DNA from: Acidobacteriaceae bacterium
GTDB taxonomy: Bacteria; Acidobacteriota; Terriglobia; Terriglobales; Acidobacteriaceae
Assembly (NCBI GenBank): GCA_003134995.1
Contig: PLDC01000002.1
Span: 111,394-175,393, forward strand
Direction of reading: 5' to 3'
Length of the DNA stretch: 64,000 bases
A model generated the notes under the pieces. It saw nothing but the letters and a program-made list of their open reading frames with translations. It did not search any database and was not told the origin of the DNA. Positions 1 to 8,017 of this stretch are shown in pieces. The position numbers were made by a program, and so were the translations under genes. Positions within the stretch are counted from its first letter, which is position 1. Every line of letters starts with the position of its first letter.

Positions 1-17
1 GCTGAAAAGCTTAAAGC

Positions 18-857
18 CTACTGGGTAAACTCTGCCGGGCGCCCAGTGAGCCGCTCGATTCGCTTGGCGGTTGGAGGATGCGTGGAGAATAAATTGCCGA
101 AGTTCATCCCAAGCAGGGGCTGGATGATGAACAAATGCGCCGTCGATGGACTGGCCTGCATGGGCACGCGACGCGAGTAGGCGTCGAGTTTTTGCAGCGC
201 GCTGGCCAGCGCATACGGATTGCCGGTGTAATGCGCGCCGGTTGCGTCTGCCTGATATTCGCGCGAGCGCGATACGGCCATCTGAATCATGGCAGCGGCG
301 ATGGGGGCTAGAATCAGCATCAACAAGCCGCCTATGCCGCCGTCGCGGCGGTCGCGGCTGCCTCCGAAGAACATGCCAAAGCGGGCCAGCATGGTGATTG
401 CGCCCGCAATGGTTGCTGCGACTGAGCTGATGAGGATGTCGCGGTTGCCGACGTGCCCGAGTTCATGCGCCAGCACGCCTTCCAGTTCTTCGTCGTTGAG
501 CAGGCCCAGAATCCCGTGGGTTACGGCCACCGAGGCGTGCTTCGGGTTGCGTCCCGTGGCAAAGGCATTCGGCGATTCGGTTGGGATCACGTAAATCTTC
601 GGCATGGGCAAGCCGATCTTCTGCGTGAGCCGTTCAACAATCTCATAGGCGCGCGGCAGTTGCTCGCGCGTCACCGGCTGCGCGCGGTAGGTAGCGAGCG
701 CGATCTTATCGGAGAAGAAGTAGGCGCCGAAGTTCATCACGATGGCAAAGACGAGCGCCAGCATCATCCCACTCTCGCCGCCAAAGTGTTGGCCGATAAA
801 CATGAGCAGCAACGTGAGCGAGGTGAGCAGCAGCGCAGTCTTGAAAGTGTTTCCCAT
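18..857 (-). CDS. htpX: M48 family membrane zinc protease HtpX
   Basis: Predicted 279-residue inner-membrane metalloprotease that degrades misfolded membrane proteins. The zinc motif HELGH is at residues 131-135, and the third ligand is probably Glu200 in SREYQAD. Hydrophobic segments at about residues 5-45 and 140-195 are the expected HtpX membrane spans. The [17 protein letters not shown] stretch before the active site is typical of the family. The length is close to normal for HtpX, so the gene looks complete. It reads leftwards and stands alone, with its stop about 17 bp inside the window edge. Assignment by motif and architecture is firm. Confidence 0.95.
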   Translation of the reverse strand: MGNTFKTALLLTSLTLLLMFIGQHFGGESGMMLALVFAIVMNFGAYFFSDKIALATYRAQPVTREQLPRAYEIVERLTQKIGLPMPKIYVIPTESPNAFATGRNPKHASVAVTHGILGLLNDEELEGVLAHELGHVGNRDILISSVAATIAGAITMLARFGMFFGGSRDRRDGGIGGLLMLILAPIAAAMIQMAVSRSREYQADATGAHYTGNPYALASALQKLDAYSRRVPMQASPSTAHLFIIQPLLGMNFGNLFSTHPPTAKRIERLTGRPAEFTQ

Positions 858-956
858 AATTGAATCTCAGCTATTGGATGATACGGCTGGCGGGTCGATG
901 CAGTTCAGCCCGTTGCGGGAAAAACCGGGTTGCGGAGGTACCCCCCTCTCCCCCGG

Positions 957-1021
957 TATATTGGAATCAGCAGGTTAGCGGGAAATTGCGAAATAATATA
1001 TTGGAATCAACAACTTACGGG
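957..1021. repeat. Two imperfect 25-26-bp direct repeats, 40-bp period
   Basis: TATATTGGAATCA followed by GCAGGTTAGCGGG starts at 957. The same block with CAACTTACGGG starts at 997. They lie in the 401-bp gap (858-1258) between htpX and the Asp-box gene, after a C-rich tract at about 940-955. No gene is apparent in the gap, which probably also holds the divergent promoters of both neighbours. The repeat may be an operator pair or an interspersed intergenic element. Confidence 0.55.
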
Positions 1022-1258
1022 CAAAATCTTGAAAACAAGATAGTTACCGTTCCACTGCGCATACCTGCGCACAATTACCGCATCCCGTCGCAAGGCCTCT
1101 GCCTGACAATGATCGGCCAACCGAACGCGGCACGCAAGGTCGGATGTCACAATATCACCGGTCATTCTGAATCCTAAGGCCGACGGATGTGGGACAATCT
1201 TCACGCGTCAAACCACTTCACACATCGAACAATCAAGAATTGGAGATGCTTCCTGGAA

Positions 1259-2713
1259 ATGTCCTGCCCACTACGATCACGATTCCTGGCTGGCTTGACT
1301 TTGCTCATCAGCCTTTGCGCGCCGCTGTGCGGCCAAACTTTGCCTAAGGCTCCGGGCGCGGAAATATTTTCGCTGACGCCGGTAGTGGGCCGCTTTACCG
1401 AGCCGGCGATTGCAGTCAATCCGAATAATCCGCAGCAGGTGGTTGCGGTTTTTCAGGATAACGCTCACGCCTCTTACTCTCAGGATGCAGGGCACACCTG
1501 GCACGCGGCGGAAGGCGTTGCCTCGGCGAACTATCGCACGTCGGGCGATGTGTCTACGACCTTCGATAATCAGGGCCATGCATTTATTTGCTACATCGCG
1601 TTCGACAAGCTTGGAACTTTCAACTACTGGGGGCATGGCGCAACCCGCGACGGCATCTTTGTGCGGCGCTCGCTCGATGGCGGCAAGACGTGGGAGGCGA
1701 AGCAAATCACGGTCAGCGAGTTTGCCAGCGATCCGGGAATTCCGTTTGAAGATAAACCTTACATCGTCGCGGATAACGCTTCGTCGATCGGAGCCGCGGG
1801 AGTTGGCACTTCGGCAGCGGGCAAGAGTCCGTATGCTGGAAATCTATACATCGGTTGGACGCGGTGGACGCTGACTGGGTCGGAGGTGCTGGTATCGCGG
1901 TCGACCGACGATGGGGAAACGTGGTCGAAGCCGGTGGAGGTGGATCGGCATCCCGGGCTGCCGCGCGATGACAACGGGGCTGCCGAGGGATTTTCCGGTG
2001 CGGTTGGCCGGGATGGCCGCCTGTACGCGGTTTGGAGCCAGGACAACGACGTAATGTTTACGACTTCGCGCGATGGCGGGAAAACATTTTCGCGCGCGCG
2101 TGGCATTCTGCGCACCGCTCCCATTATGTTTGCGATCGATACGCTCGAACGCGCCAACGGCTTTCCGCAGATTGGAGTCGATCTGCGAAGCGGCCGGCTC
2201 TATGTGACCTGGAGCGATTATCGCAACGGCGATCTCGATATTTTCTGCGCGACCTCGACCGACGGCGGGAAAAAATGGAGTGAGCCCGTGCGGGTGAATG
2301 ATGATGCGGTGCACAATGGCGCGGAGCAATTTTTTCAGTGGCTCGCGGTCGATCCGGTGGATGGCTCGGCTAATGTGGTTTTTTATGACCGGCGCGGAGA
2401 TCCGAAGAATCGAAAGCAGACGGTGACGCTGGCGCGCTCAACCGATGGCGGACGATCTTTTAAAAACTATGCGTGGACCACCGAACCGTTTGAGGCGGGC
2501 GGGGTTTTCTTTGGCGACTATTCGGGAATCGCCGCATTCGGCGGTCGTGTTTACGGGATTTGGACTGAGGAGCCGGCAGCGGTTGCGGAGGCTGGAAATA
2601 AAGCCGAGGCCAAACCGGAGACTCAGGCGGAAGCCAAGCCTGAGGCCGCTCCTCGCAAGCGCGGGACGGTCATTAAAGTCGGAGTCGCGGATTTCGCACC
2701 GGCTGCGAGGTAG
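1259..2713 (+). CDS. Secreted Asp-box (BNR/sialidase-fold) protein
   Basis: A secreted protein of about 484 residues with a six-bladed-propeller-like pattern. At least six Asp-box motifs (S-x-D-x-G-x-T-W/F) are visible: SQDAGHTW, SLDGGKTW, STDDGETW, SRDGGKTF, STDGGKKW and STDGGRSF. I place the start at 1259, where MSCPLRSRFLAGLTLLISL begins a clear signal peptide; an ATG 72 bp upstream adds only non-signal residues. The C-terminus has a low-complexity Glu/Ala/Lys/Pro linker (KAEAKPETQAEAKPEAAP) that may be a stalk. Sialidases and exo-glycosidases share the fold, but I see no proof of the sialidase arginine triad, so enzymatic activity is uncertain. Confidence 0.8.
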   Translation: MSCPLRSRFLAGLTLLISLCAPLCGQTLPKAPGAEIFSLTPVVGRFTEPAIAVNPNNPQQVVAVFQDNAHASYSQDAGHTWHAAEGVASANYRTSGDVSTTFDNQGHAFICYIAFDKLGTFNYWGHGATRDGIFVRRSLDGGKTWEAKQITVSEFASDPGIPFEDKPYIVADNASSIGAAGVGTSAAGKSPYAGNLYIGWTRWTLTGSEVLVSRSTDDGETWSKPVEVDRHPGLPRDDNGAAEGFSGAVGRDGRLYAVWSQDNDVMFTTSRDGGKTFSRARGILRTAPIMFAIDTLERANGFPQIGVDLRSGRLYVTWSDYRNGDLDIFCATSTDGGKKWSEPVRVNDDAVHNGAEQFFQWLAVDPVDGSANVVFYDRRGDPKNRKQTVTLARSTDGGRSFKNYAWTTEPFEAGGVFFGDYSGIAAFGGRVYGIWTEEPAAVAEAGNKAEAKPETQAEAKPEAAPRKRGTVIKVGVADFAPAAR

Positions 2714-2770
2714 AACGGCTCGACCGAGAACCAGCAACTTCGAGGACGGAGTCGGAGTCAACGTCAAAGG

Positions 2771-2799
2771 CAGCGGACAAGAGTGCCCGCTCCACACGG
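2771..2799. repeat. Putative interspersed repeat between convergent genes
   Basis: GGACAAGAGTGCCCGCTCCA sits at 2775-2794 in the short gap between the convergent Asp-box gene and the membrane protein gene. I recall closely similar strings recurring in acidobacterial intergenic DNA, where they are often mistranslated as SGQECPLHT peptides. This is from memory and not tested. Only one copy is in the window. Confidence 0.35.
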
Positions 2800-4260
2800 T
2801 TACGCTTTTTGCGCTTCGCGTTTCAGCGCGCGATCGAGGGTTTGATCGAGAGCGGATTTCGCGCTCTCGTATTCCGACTGCGAGATCTGGCCTTGCCTGC
2901 GTTCGACTTCCAGCTGGAAGAGTTCTTCTTTCAGGGCATCGAGAAGCATGGACGCGGGACGTGCTGCCGCCGCTGGCCGAACGTTTGGAGTTCCAAGCGT
3001 GGGCGCGGGCCCGTATTCATCGTCATCGAAATGCACGGGCGTTCCCATGGGCGAAGCAGGTTTTTGTCGCGCCAGCTTGCGGTTGGCGGACTGTTGCCGC
3101 ACTGCCACGAAAATGCCGCCGACAATCAAAGCCGCAGCGATGCCTCCGAGAATGTACCAGCGATATTTTTGCAAAGGGTCGGGAGCGTCGATGGGCGGGC
3201 CGAGTCCTCCGCCGGGCCGGCTGGTCTTGTCGCCTGCTTCACCTTTCGCGGAGTCGGCTTCCTGTGAGCCTTGAAGCATGCCTACGCCGGAAATTTTGAA
3301 GGCCAAGTTCTCACCTTGTGCGGTATTCGAAACTACCTGAACGACCGCGTCAGGTTCCTGCGGATACGGCGTCGATTTGAATCCTGCGGAATCGTTGGCG
3401 GCGGTGAACTGCATCGCCTTCGGCATCATCACGACGAAGTGCTCCGTGGGATACAGCGACTTGGGATCCAAGTTGGCGCTTCCCGTGTAAGGAAGCTCGT
3501 AGGCTACTTCGAAGCGTGTCTGTCCCGGCCGCAAAGGGAAGATGAACGAATAGCGATTTTTCTCGCTTTGCGGCACCGGAGCGGACTTCAGCGGATTGCC
3601 GCCTTCGGTGGTGGCGCTGGCTGAATCTGGAATGATCGTCGCTCCCTCGGGAATGTAGAACTCAAGGTTGCGGTCGTTCATCTGGGTGCGCGGAGGCTTG
3701 GATTTATTCTGCACGAAGAACTCGCGCACGATCTCGAGGCGTCCCTGTTCCGCCTGAAGGCGGACGATGTCTGCGACCAAATCGATGCCGGCAATCTTTT
3801 TCGCGGCGTCAAAAACCTCGAGCTCCACGGAGGTGGTTCCGGGGGGCGCCATGCGATGGTACGTAACGCCTTGATGGATGGTGCGCACGAGGTGCGGCGA
3901 TTTGTCGTCGTCGAGTTTGAAACTGAACTTGCCTTTGGCGTCGGTCTGGGTGCGGCCGGCTTCGTCCATGCCCTCGCCGAGTTTGAGCAGAACTACGTCG
4001 TCTCCGGCTGAGGGCTTGCCGGTGGTGGAGTTCTTGACTGTGCCGGTGAGAGTTTGAGCGGCGGCGAGGGAGCTGAGCAGGAGGATGGCTGCGAGGGCTT
4101 TTCCGTAAGCTGGAGGAAAAGCCAACCGAGAGTAAAGAGAGAACTCCTTGCGAGGGCGCAGGTTGGTGCCGGCACGGTAGGGGTCCTTCGACTGCGTGGA
4201 AACTTCGCTTCGCGAAGCTTCCACTCCGCTCAGGATGACAGTGGGACGAATTTCTTTCAA
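2800..4260 (-). CDS. Membrane protein with carboxypeptidase-regulatory-like domain, ccm operon
   Basis: Last gene of the leftward ccm operon. After a signal peptide (ALAAILLLSSLAAAQ) comes a TGTVKNSTTGKPSAGDDVVLL beta-sandwich domain of the carboxypeptidase-regulatory type, then about 200 residues of predicted extracytoplasmic beta structure. A single membrane span (WYILGGIAAALIVGGIFVAV) follows, and a C-terminal helical segment (EELFQLEVERRQGQISQSEYE) resembles the CcmI/CcmH-type coiled motif. The listed start is a TTG overlapping the preceding stop (TTGA). The first roughly 30 residues are translated from a palindromic repeat, so they may not be functional and the true start could lie further in. 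A role in cytochrome c assembly is inferred from position only. Confidence 0.7.
   Translation of the reverse strand: MKEIRPTVILSGVEASRSEVSTQSKDPYRAGTNLRPRKEFSLYSRLAFPPAYGKALAAILLLSSLAAAQTLTGTVKNSTTGKPSAGDDVVLLKLGEGMDEAGRTQTDAKGKFSFKLDDDKSPHLVRTIHQGVTYHRMAPPGTTSVELEVFDAAKKIAGIDLVADIVRLQAEQGRLEIVREFFVQNKSKPPRTQMNDRNLEFYIPEGATIIPDSASATTEGGNPLKSAPVPQSEKNRYSFIFPLRPGQTRFEVAYELPYTGSANLDPKSLYPTEHFVVMMPKAMQFTAANDSAGFKSTPYPQEPDAVVQVVSNTAQGENLAFKISGVGMLQGSQEADSAKGEAGDKTSRPGGGLGPPIDAPDPLQKYRWYILGGIAAALIVGGIFVAVRQQSANRKLARQKPASPMGTPVHFDDDEYGPAPTLGTPNVRPAAAARPASMLLDALKEELFQLEVERRQGQISQSEYESAKSALDQTLDRALKREAQKA
4183..4246. repeat. REP-like palindromic element at a gene start
   Basis: Contains an imperfect palindrome around 4197-4225, GTGGAAACTTCGC / GCGAAGCTTCCAC with a short loop, followed by CCGCTCAGGATGACAGTGG. 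Translated on the minus strand it gives the peptide ILSGVEASRSEVSTQSKDP, which I recall as a recurrent spurious peptide in many bacterial annotations. It overlaps the first roughly 25 codons of the 2800-4260 gene. Hairpin seen directly; repeat identity from memory. Confidence 0.55.
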
Positions 4261-4553
4261 GATCGCGTTCCTTTTTGTGTCGCGGGATTTTCCAGGCGGG
4301 CGATCTCGGCCAGGAGGGTGGCGGCTTCGTCCTGCAAAGAGGACTTCAGCGATGCGTAGTCGGCGTCCGGTACCTTGCCCGCTTTGTATTCGAAGTTGAG
4401 ATCGCGCAGGTTCTCGTAAACGGCATCTTTACGTTCGCGCAGATAACTGGCGCGGGTTTTCTCCGGACCGAGAAAAAGCCTTCCGGGCAGGTAGAAAACA
4501 TAAACGAGGGTTGCGATGGTGAGCAGAGCGCACAGGAAAAGCGAGTCGTTCAC
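4257..4553 (-). CDS. Small CcmI-like membrane protein
   Basis: A 98-residue protein with one N-terminal membrane span (LFLCALLTIATLVYVFYLPG). A cytoplasmic helical segment follows with the pattern ENLRDLNFEYKAGKVPDADY, like the N-terminal part of the cytochrome c biogenesis factor CcmI. It overlaps the ccmH stop upstream by 4 bp and the downstream gene by 3 bp, so it is translationally coupled inside the ccm operon. It probably helps present apocytochrome to the CcmF/CcmH haem ligation complex. Similarity is judged by eye; the assignment to a CcmI-like role is likely but not proven. Confidence 0.7.
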   Translation of the reverse strand: MNDSLFLCALLTIATLVYVFYLPGRLFLGPEKTRASYLRERKDAVYENLRDLNFEYKAGKVPDADYASLKSSLQDEAATLLAEIARLENPATQKGTRS

Positions 4554-5086
4554 AGGTCAGTCTCCTTGCGAGCCTGATCGCGGAACTGATCAAGTTCGGC
4601 GCCGTGAACTGGGTGCAGGCCGTCAGCGAGCGCGGGCGCGGGACGATTCTTCCAGGCGCGAATTACCAGCACCATCAAGCCGAAGCCGAAGAACAGCGCG
4701 GCGAAGGGAATGATATAGGCGACGCGGTCGAAACCCTTGGCGGTGGGAGCCGCGAGAACCGTTGGCCCGTATTTCTGTACGAAGGATTGCTCGACCAGGC
4801 TGTCGCTGTCTCCGCGCGTGACTGCGGCTTGAAGTTCGTTGCGCATGCCGTCGGAGGCAGGGCAGCCGACGTGATTGCATTCCAGAAGAATCTGGTTGCA
4901 GCCGCAGATGCACATCATCTGATGCCCGATTTCGTTGAAGCGCGTGGCGGGGTCGCCGGCGCCGACGAGCGCGAAGACGGCGGCGCAGAGGATCACGATG
5001 TGCAGGTGCTTGCGGCGTGCAGTCCCACGTCTCGCAAAATCGGCGAGACGTGGGGCACCCCAGTTCGAAAATGAGAAGCGGGACAT
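4550..5086 (-). CDS. ccmH: Cytochrome c maturation protein CcmH-type
   Basis: A protein of about 178 residues of the CcmH/CycL thiol-reductase family that keeps the apocytochrome haem-binding cysteines reduced. The motif is MCICGCNQILLECNHVGCP, a CxCxC variant plus a second Cys pair rather than the proteobacterial LRCxxCQN. After it come the usual helical bundle and a membrane span (VAYIIPFAALFFGFGLMVLVI). I chose the start at 5086: its ATG shares one base with the ccmF TGA stop (TGATG), and the longer reading upstream lies inside ccmF. Residues about 9-21 (GAPRLADFARRGT) come from a palindromic repeat inserted between the start and the signal-anchor. Confidence 0.88.
   Translation of the reverse strand: MSRFSFSNWGAPRLADFARRGTARRKHLHIVILCAAVFALVGAGDPATRFNEIGHQMMCICGCNQILLECNHVGCPASDGMRNELQAAVTRGDSDSLVEQSFVQKYGPTVLAAPTAKGFDRVAYIIPFAALFFGFGLMVLVIRAWKNRPAPALADGLHPVHGAELDQFRDQARKETDL
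5023..5060. repeat. REP-like palindrome inside the ccmH leader region
   Basis: TCCCACGTCTCGC (5023-5035) and GCGAGACGTGGGG (5043-5055) form a near-perfect 12-bp inverted repeat around AAAATCG. I recall this palindrome from many acidobacterial intergenic regions. Here it sits in frame within ccmH, just before the hydrophobic leader, adding about 13 basic residues without breaking the frame. Confidence 0.6.
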
Positions 5087-7125
5087 CAGTCTCCTGTTAC
5101 CGCGGGAGCAGTTTCGAGCCGCGCTGGCGCTGGCACTCGCACCGGCGCGGGCGCGTTTGGAATCAGGGCTAGAACGGTTCCGATCAGCATGATCCAGACG
5201 CCCATCCAGATCCACATCACCAGCGCATTCAGGTGGGCTTTGATAATCGGCTCACCCTTCTCGTTCTGGCCTTCGAAAACCAGGTAGAGATCTTCATTGA
5301 GGCCCGATCGAATATCAGGCTTGGTTGAGGCCTGCTGGCTGGCTTTATAGAATTCACGCACCGGCGTCATGGTGTCGATCTTCTTGTCACCCCGGTATAC
5401 GTCGAGAATGGCCCATTCACTGGCCTTGTTGGGACTGTCGTCCTGCGTGTAGGAGCGGCAGACCAGCGTGTAGGGGCCGATGTTCATCTTGTCGCCGTTG
5501 GCCATCGCCTGCTCTTTGTCGACATTGAAGGCGGCGCCGGCGAATCCAATGATGACTACCACCACGCCGAAGTGGACGATGTATCCGCCGTAGCGACGCG
5601 TGTTGCGATGCGTGAGCTGCACCATTGAGGCGAACATGCCTTGGCCGGTATGTCGCGAGATCACGCGGCCGCCGCGGTAGAACTCGCTGGCGACAGTGAG
5701 GGTCACGAGCACAGAAAGCGCAATTGCCATTAGCGAATAGAAGTAAGAAATGTCCTGCCAGGGCTTGAGACCGAAAGGCGATCCCCAACGCTGCGGTGTG
5801 ATCATCAGAAAAACCGCGACAGCAATGGCGCCGATCATCGGCCACATGAAGTTGCGCTTCAGGCTTTCGAGCGAAGTCTTGCGCCAAGCCAGAAGTGGTC
5901 CCAGGGCAGTGAGGATCAGAAGCAGCAGAGCTACAGGAATGGCGACGCGGTTGTAAAACGGCGCGCCCACCGTGACTTTATTGCCTTGCACAAGTTCGGA
6001 GATCTTTGGAAACCAAGTTCCCCACAGCACGGTGAAGCAGAGCAGAACGAAAAGCAAATTGTTGAACAGAAAGCTCGACTCGCGCGACACCAACGACTCG
6101 AGCTTGTGCTCGCTCTTCAGGTGAGATTTATTCTTGAAGAAGAAAAACAAGAATACGGCCAGCGTGATGCAGAGAAACCAGGCGAACCAGTCGCCGATCG
6201 AAGACTGTGCGAAGGCGTGCACCGAGCTGATGATTCCGCTGCGCGTCAGGAACGTCCCGAGAATCGCCAGCCAGAATGTGGCGAAGACCAGCCACATATT
6301 CCACATCTTCAACATGCCGCGTTTTTCTTGCATCATGACCGAATGCAAAAACGCGGTGCCCGTGAGCCATGGCATGAGCGAAGCGTTCTCGACGGGGTCC
6401 CATCCCCAGTAGCCGCCCCAGCCGAGCACGGAGTAGGCCCAGTGCGCGCCGAGAAAAACTCCGCAGGTAAGAAACGCCCAGGTGACCATGGTCCAGCGGC
6501 GGGTAATGTGAATCCACTTTTCGCCGGGATACTTCATGATCAGCGCGCCCAGCGCGAACGCGAACGGCACAGTGAACCCGACGTAACCGAGATAAAGCAT
6601 GGGCGGATGAATCACCATCTCGGGATATTGCAAGAGCGGATTCAATCCACTGCCATCGGGCCGGAGCGGGCCTTCGAGAATGCCGAATGGATTGGCCGCG
6701 AAATTCAGCAACAGCAGAAAGAAGATCTGCACGCCGGCGAGAACCACGGAAGCGTAGGCGAAAAGCCGCGGATCGGTCTTGTAGCGCAGCCGCAGGACGA
6801 ATCCGTAGGCGGCGAGCAGCAACGACCAGAACAGCAGCGAACCTTCCTGCCCAGACCACAGCACGGCAAACTTATAAGGTCCGGGAAGATCGCGGTTGCT
6901 ATGGTGAAAAATGTAGGCGATAGAAAAATTATTTTGGAAGGCGCAGACGACGAGGACGACCGAAGCCAGAAGAACGCCGCCGAAGGTGGCGATGCCGGCG
7001 CGCCGGGCCGTTTCGCCGATCCGCTCCGAACCTTCTCCCTCAACGAGCGCAAGGATGCCGGCAATGAACGTGTAAGCGCTCAACGCCAACGCGAGCATCA
7101 GCGCAAAACTACCCAATACCGCCAT
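5086..7125 (-). CDS. ccmF: Cytochrome c haem lyase subunit CcmF
   Basis: A 679-residue multi-spanning haem-handling protein that ligates haem to apocytochrome c in the system I pathway. The tryptophan-rich WWD signature is present as WGGYWGWDPVENASLMPWL, flanked by the histidine-bearing helices (MVIHPPMLYLGYVG and later HRNTRRYGGYIVHFG). The length matches the family. It is the first gene of a leftward operon running into ccmH, the CcmI-like gene and the carboxypeptidase-regulatory membrane protein with overlapping starts and stops. CcmA-E and CcmG are not in the window. Confidence 0.96.
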   Translation of the reverse strand: MAVLGSFALMLALALSAYTFIAGILALVEGEGSERIGETARRAGIATFGGVLLASVVLVVCAFQNNFSIAYIFHHSNRDLPGPYKFAVLWSGQEGSLLFWSLLLAAYGFVLRLRYKTDPRLFAYASVVLAGVQIFFLLLLNFAANPFGILEGPLRPDGSGLNPLLQYPEMVIHPPMLYLGYVGFTVPFAFALGALIMKYPGEKWIHITRRWTMVTWAFLTCGVFLGAHWAYSVLGWGGYWGWDPVENASLMPWLTGTAFLHSVMMQEKRGMLKMWNMWLVFATFWLAILGTFLTRSGIISSVHAFAQSSIGDWFAWFLCITLAVFLFFFFKNKSHLKSEHKLESLVSRESSFLFNNLLFVLLCFTVLWGTWFPKISELVQGNKVTVGAPFYNRVAIPVALLLLILTALGPLLAWRKTSLESLKRNFMWPMIGAIAVAVFLMITPQRWGSPFGLKPWQDISYFYSLMAIALSVLVTLTVASEFYRGGRVISRHTGQGMFASMVQLTHRNTRRYGGYIVHFGVVVVIIGFAGAAFNVDKEQAMANGDKMNIGPYTLVCRSYTQDDSPNKASEWAILDVYRGDKKIDTMTPVREFYKASQQASTKPDIRSGLNEDLYLVFEGQNEKGEPIIKAHLNALVMWIWMGVWIMLIGTVLALIPNAPAPVRVPAPARLETAPAVTGD

Positions 7126-7203
7126 GTGACAGAACCCCAGCCTATTTTTTCAGAAACCTCCTCGCGTGGCAACCGCGAAGCGTTTTGCACACTCCCGCGA
7201 GAG

Positions 7204-7227
7204 ACGGCGGCCAGATTCGGCCGCCGT
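7204..7227 (-). terminator. Hairpin downstream of the DUF2934 gene
   Basis: ACGGCGGCC and GGCCGCCGT form a perfect 9-bp stem with a 6-nt loop, 39 bp beyond the DUF2934 stop and about 80 bp before ccmF. No clear U-tract follows on the minus strand, so it may be a weak terminator or a processing hairpin separating the two units. Confidence 0.45.
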
Positions 7228-7265
7228 TGCCGCGACAGCATTAATAACGATAGGCTCGGGAGCCT

Positions 7266-7691
7266 TTAGGCGCTCTGTTGCTGCTGGTAGCGCTGCTTGA
7301 CTTCACGTTCCGCAGCCAGCCAGTCTTCGCGTTCGTGGCCGGGCTTCGCTCCGCGCTGCTGATAGAGTTCGTAGGCGCGACGCCGAATCTCTTCTTCCAC
7401 GTTGATCGGAACCACCCGACGGGGCTCCGTCTTCACCACTTCCAACTTCTTCCGGGGTTCGGCGGCAATTTTAGTTTCCGGCTTACTTGGCGCGGGTGCG
7501 GCGGCGGGCGCAACTGCCTGCGCTTTTTCTTTCAGATCGGCCGCCTGTGCAATCGGCGCCGGCGCAACCGGGGTCTGCGCAACAGGTGCCGGCACAGCGG
7601 TCGTGCTGGCCGTGGTCACATGGGCCTGCGCATTCGGCGTGTTTGTCTTTGGGGTGGACTTGCTGCCTGAAGTCGATTTTGCTTTAGCCAT
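7266..7691 (-). CDS. DUF2934 domain protein with Ala/Pro-rich N-terminus
   Basis: A 141-residue protein. Residues about 1-85 are a low-complexity Ala/Pro/Lys/Thr segment (repeated PVAQTPVAPAPIAQA type). The C-terminal 45 residues carry the DUF2934 pattern EEEIRRRAYELYQQRG followed by HEREDWLAAEREV. This small helical domain is common in Acidobacteria and Proteobacteria, and its function is unknown. The basic, disordered leader could bind nucleic acid, but that is speculation. The gene is monocistronic, with a hairpin behind it. Confidence 0.85.
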   Translation of the reverse strand: MAKAKSTSGSKSTPKTNTPNAQAHVTTASTTAVPAPVAQTPVAPAPIAQAADLKEKAQAVAPAAAPAPSKPETKIAAEPRKKLEVVKTEPRRVVPINVEEEIRRRAYELYQQRGAKPGHEREDWLAAEREVKQRYQQQQSA

Positions 7692-7877
7692 ATTCGGAAA
7701 CTCCTTTTAAATACCTGGATTTTAGGAATGAATTGGGCGGTTCAGTGAACCACCTACACTTCGCCCCGCAATATTTAGGGAAACGACTAGGTTTTCGGGT
7801 GCGGAGTAGCTTTATTATACCGCCCCGAAAGCTGTGGAAACCAAATTTCCGGAACAAATCGCCAGCGGCAGCTTTGC

Positions 7878-7883
7878 TATAAT
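7878..7883 (+). promoter_or_regulatory. Likely -10 box for tRNA-Glu
   Basis: TATAAT lies 16 bp before the tRNA 5' end, a perfect -10 consensus at the right distance. I see no convincing -35 at 17 bp spacing. Confidence 0.55.
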
Positions 7884-7898
7884 CGAAGCTCTCCAGAT

Positions 7899-7973
7899 GG
7901 CGCTATCGTCTAGGGGTTAGGACGGAAGATTCTCAATCTTCAAACCCGGGTTCGATTCCCGGTAGCGCTACCA
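7899..7973 (+). tRNA. tRNA-Glu (anticodon CTC)
   Basis: A complete cloverleaf. The acceptor is GGCGCTA/TAGCGCT, the D-arm is GTCT/GGAC, and the anticodon stem is GAAGA/TCTTC with loop TTCTCAA, giving anticodon CTC. The T-arm is CCGGG/CCCGG around TTCGATT. Discriminator A is followed by an encoded CCA. An hsdR remnant ends 27 bp beyond the 3' end, so this tRNA may mark the edge of the accessory region, but I found no duplicated tRNA 3' end elsewhere in the window. Confidence 0.97.
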
Positions 7974-7986
7974 GCTATCATCCGCC

Positions 7987-8017
7987 AAAGCCCGCTAAAT
8001 CAGCGGGCTTTGCTTTT
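7987..8017 (+). terminator. Rho-independent terminator after tRNA-Glu
   Basis: AAAGCCCGCT and AGCGGGCTTT form a 10-bp stem with a short loop, followed by a T-rich tail (TGCTTTTGCT). It lies 13 bp after the tRNA and overlaps the last codons of the hsdR remnant on the opposite strand. Confidence 0.85.

Noticed and set aside
5986-7269. 427-codon plus-strand ORF across ccmF
   Set aside because: Shadow of ccmF: rich in Glu/Gln/Arg with no domain; ccmF is certain.
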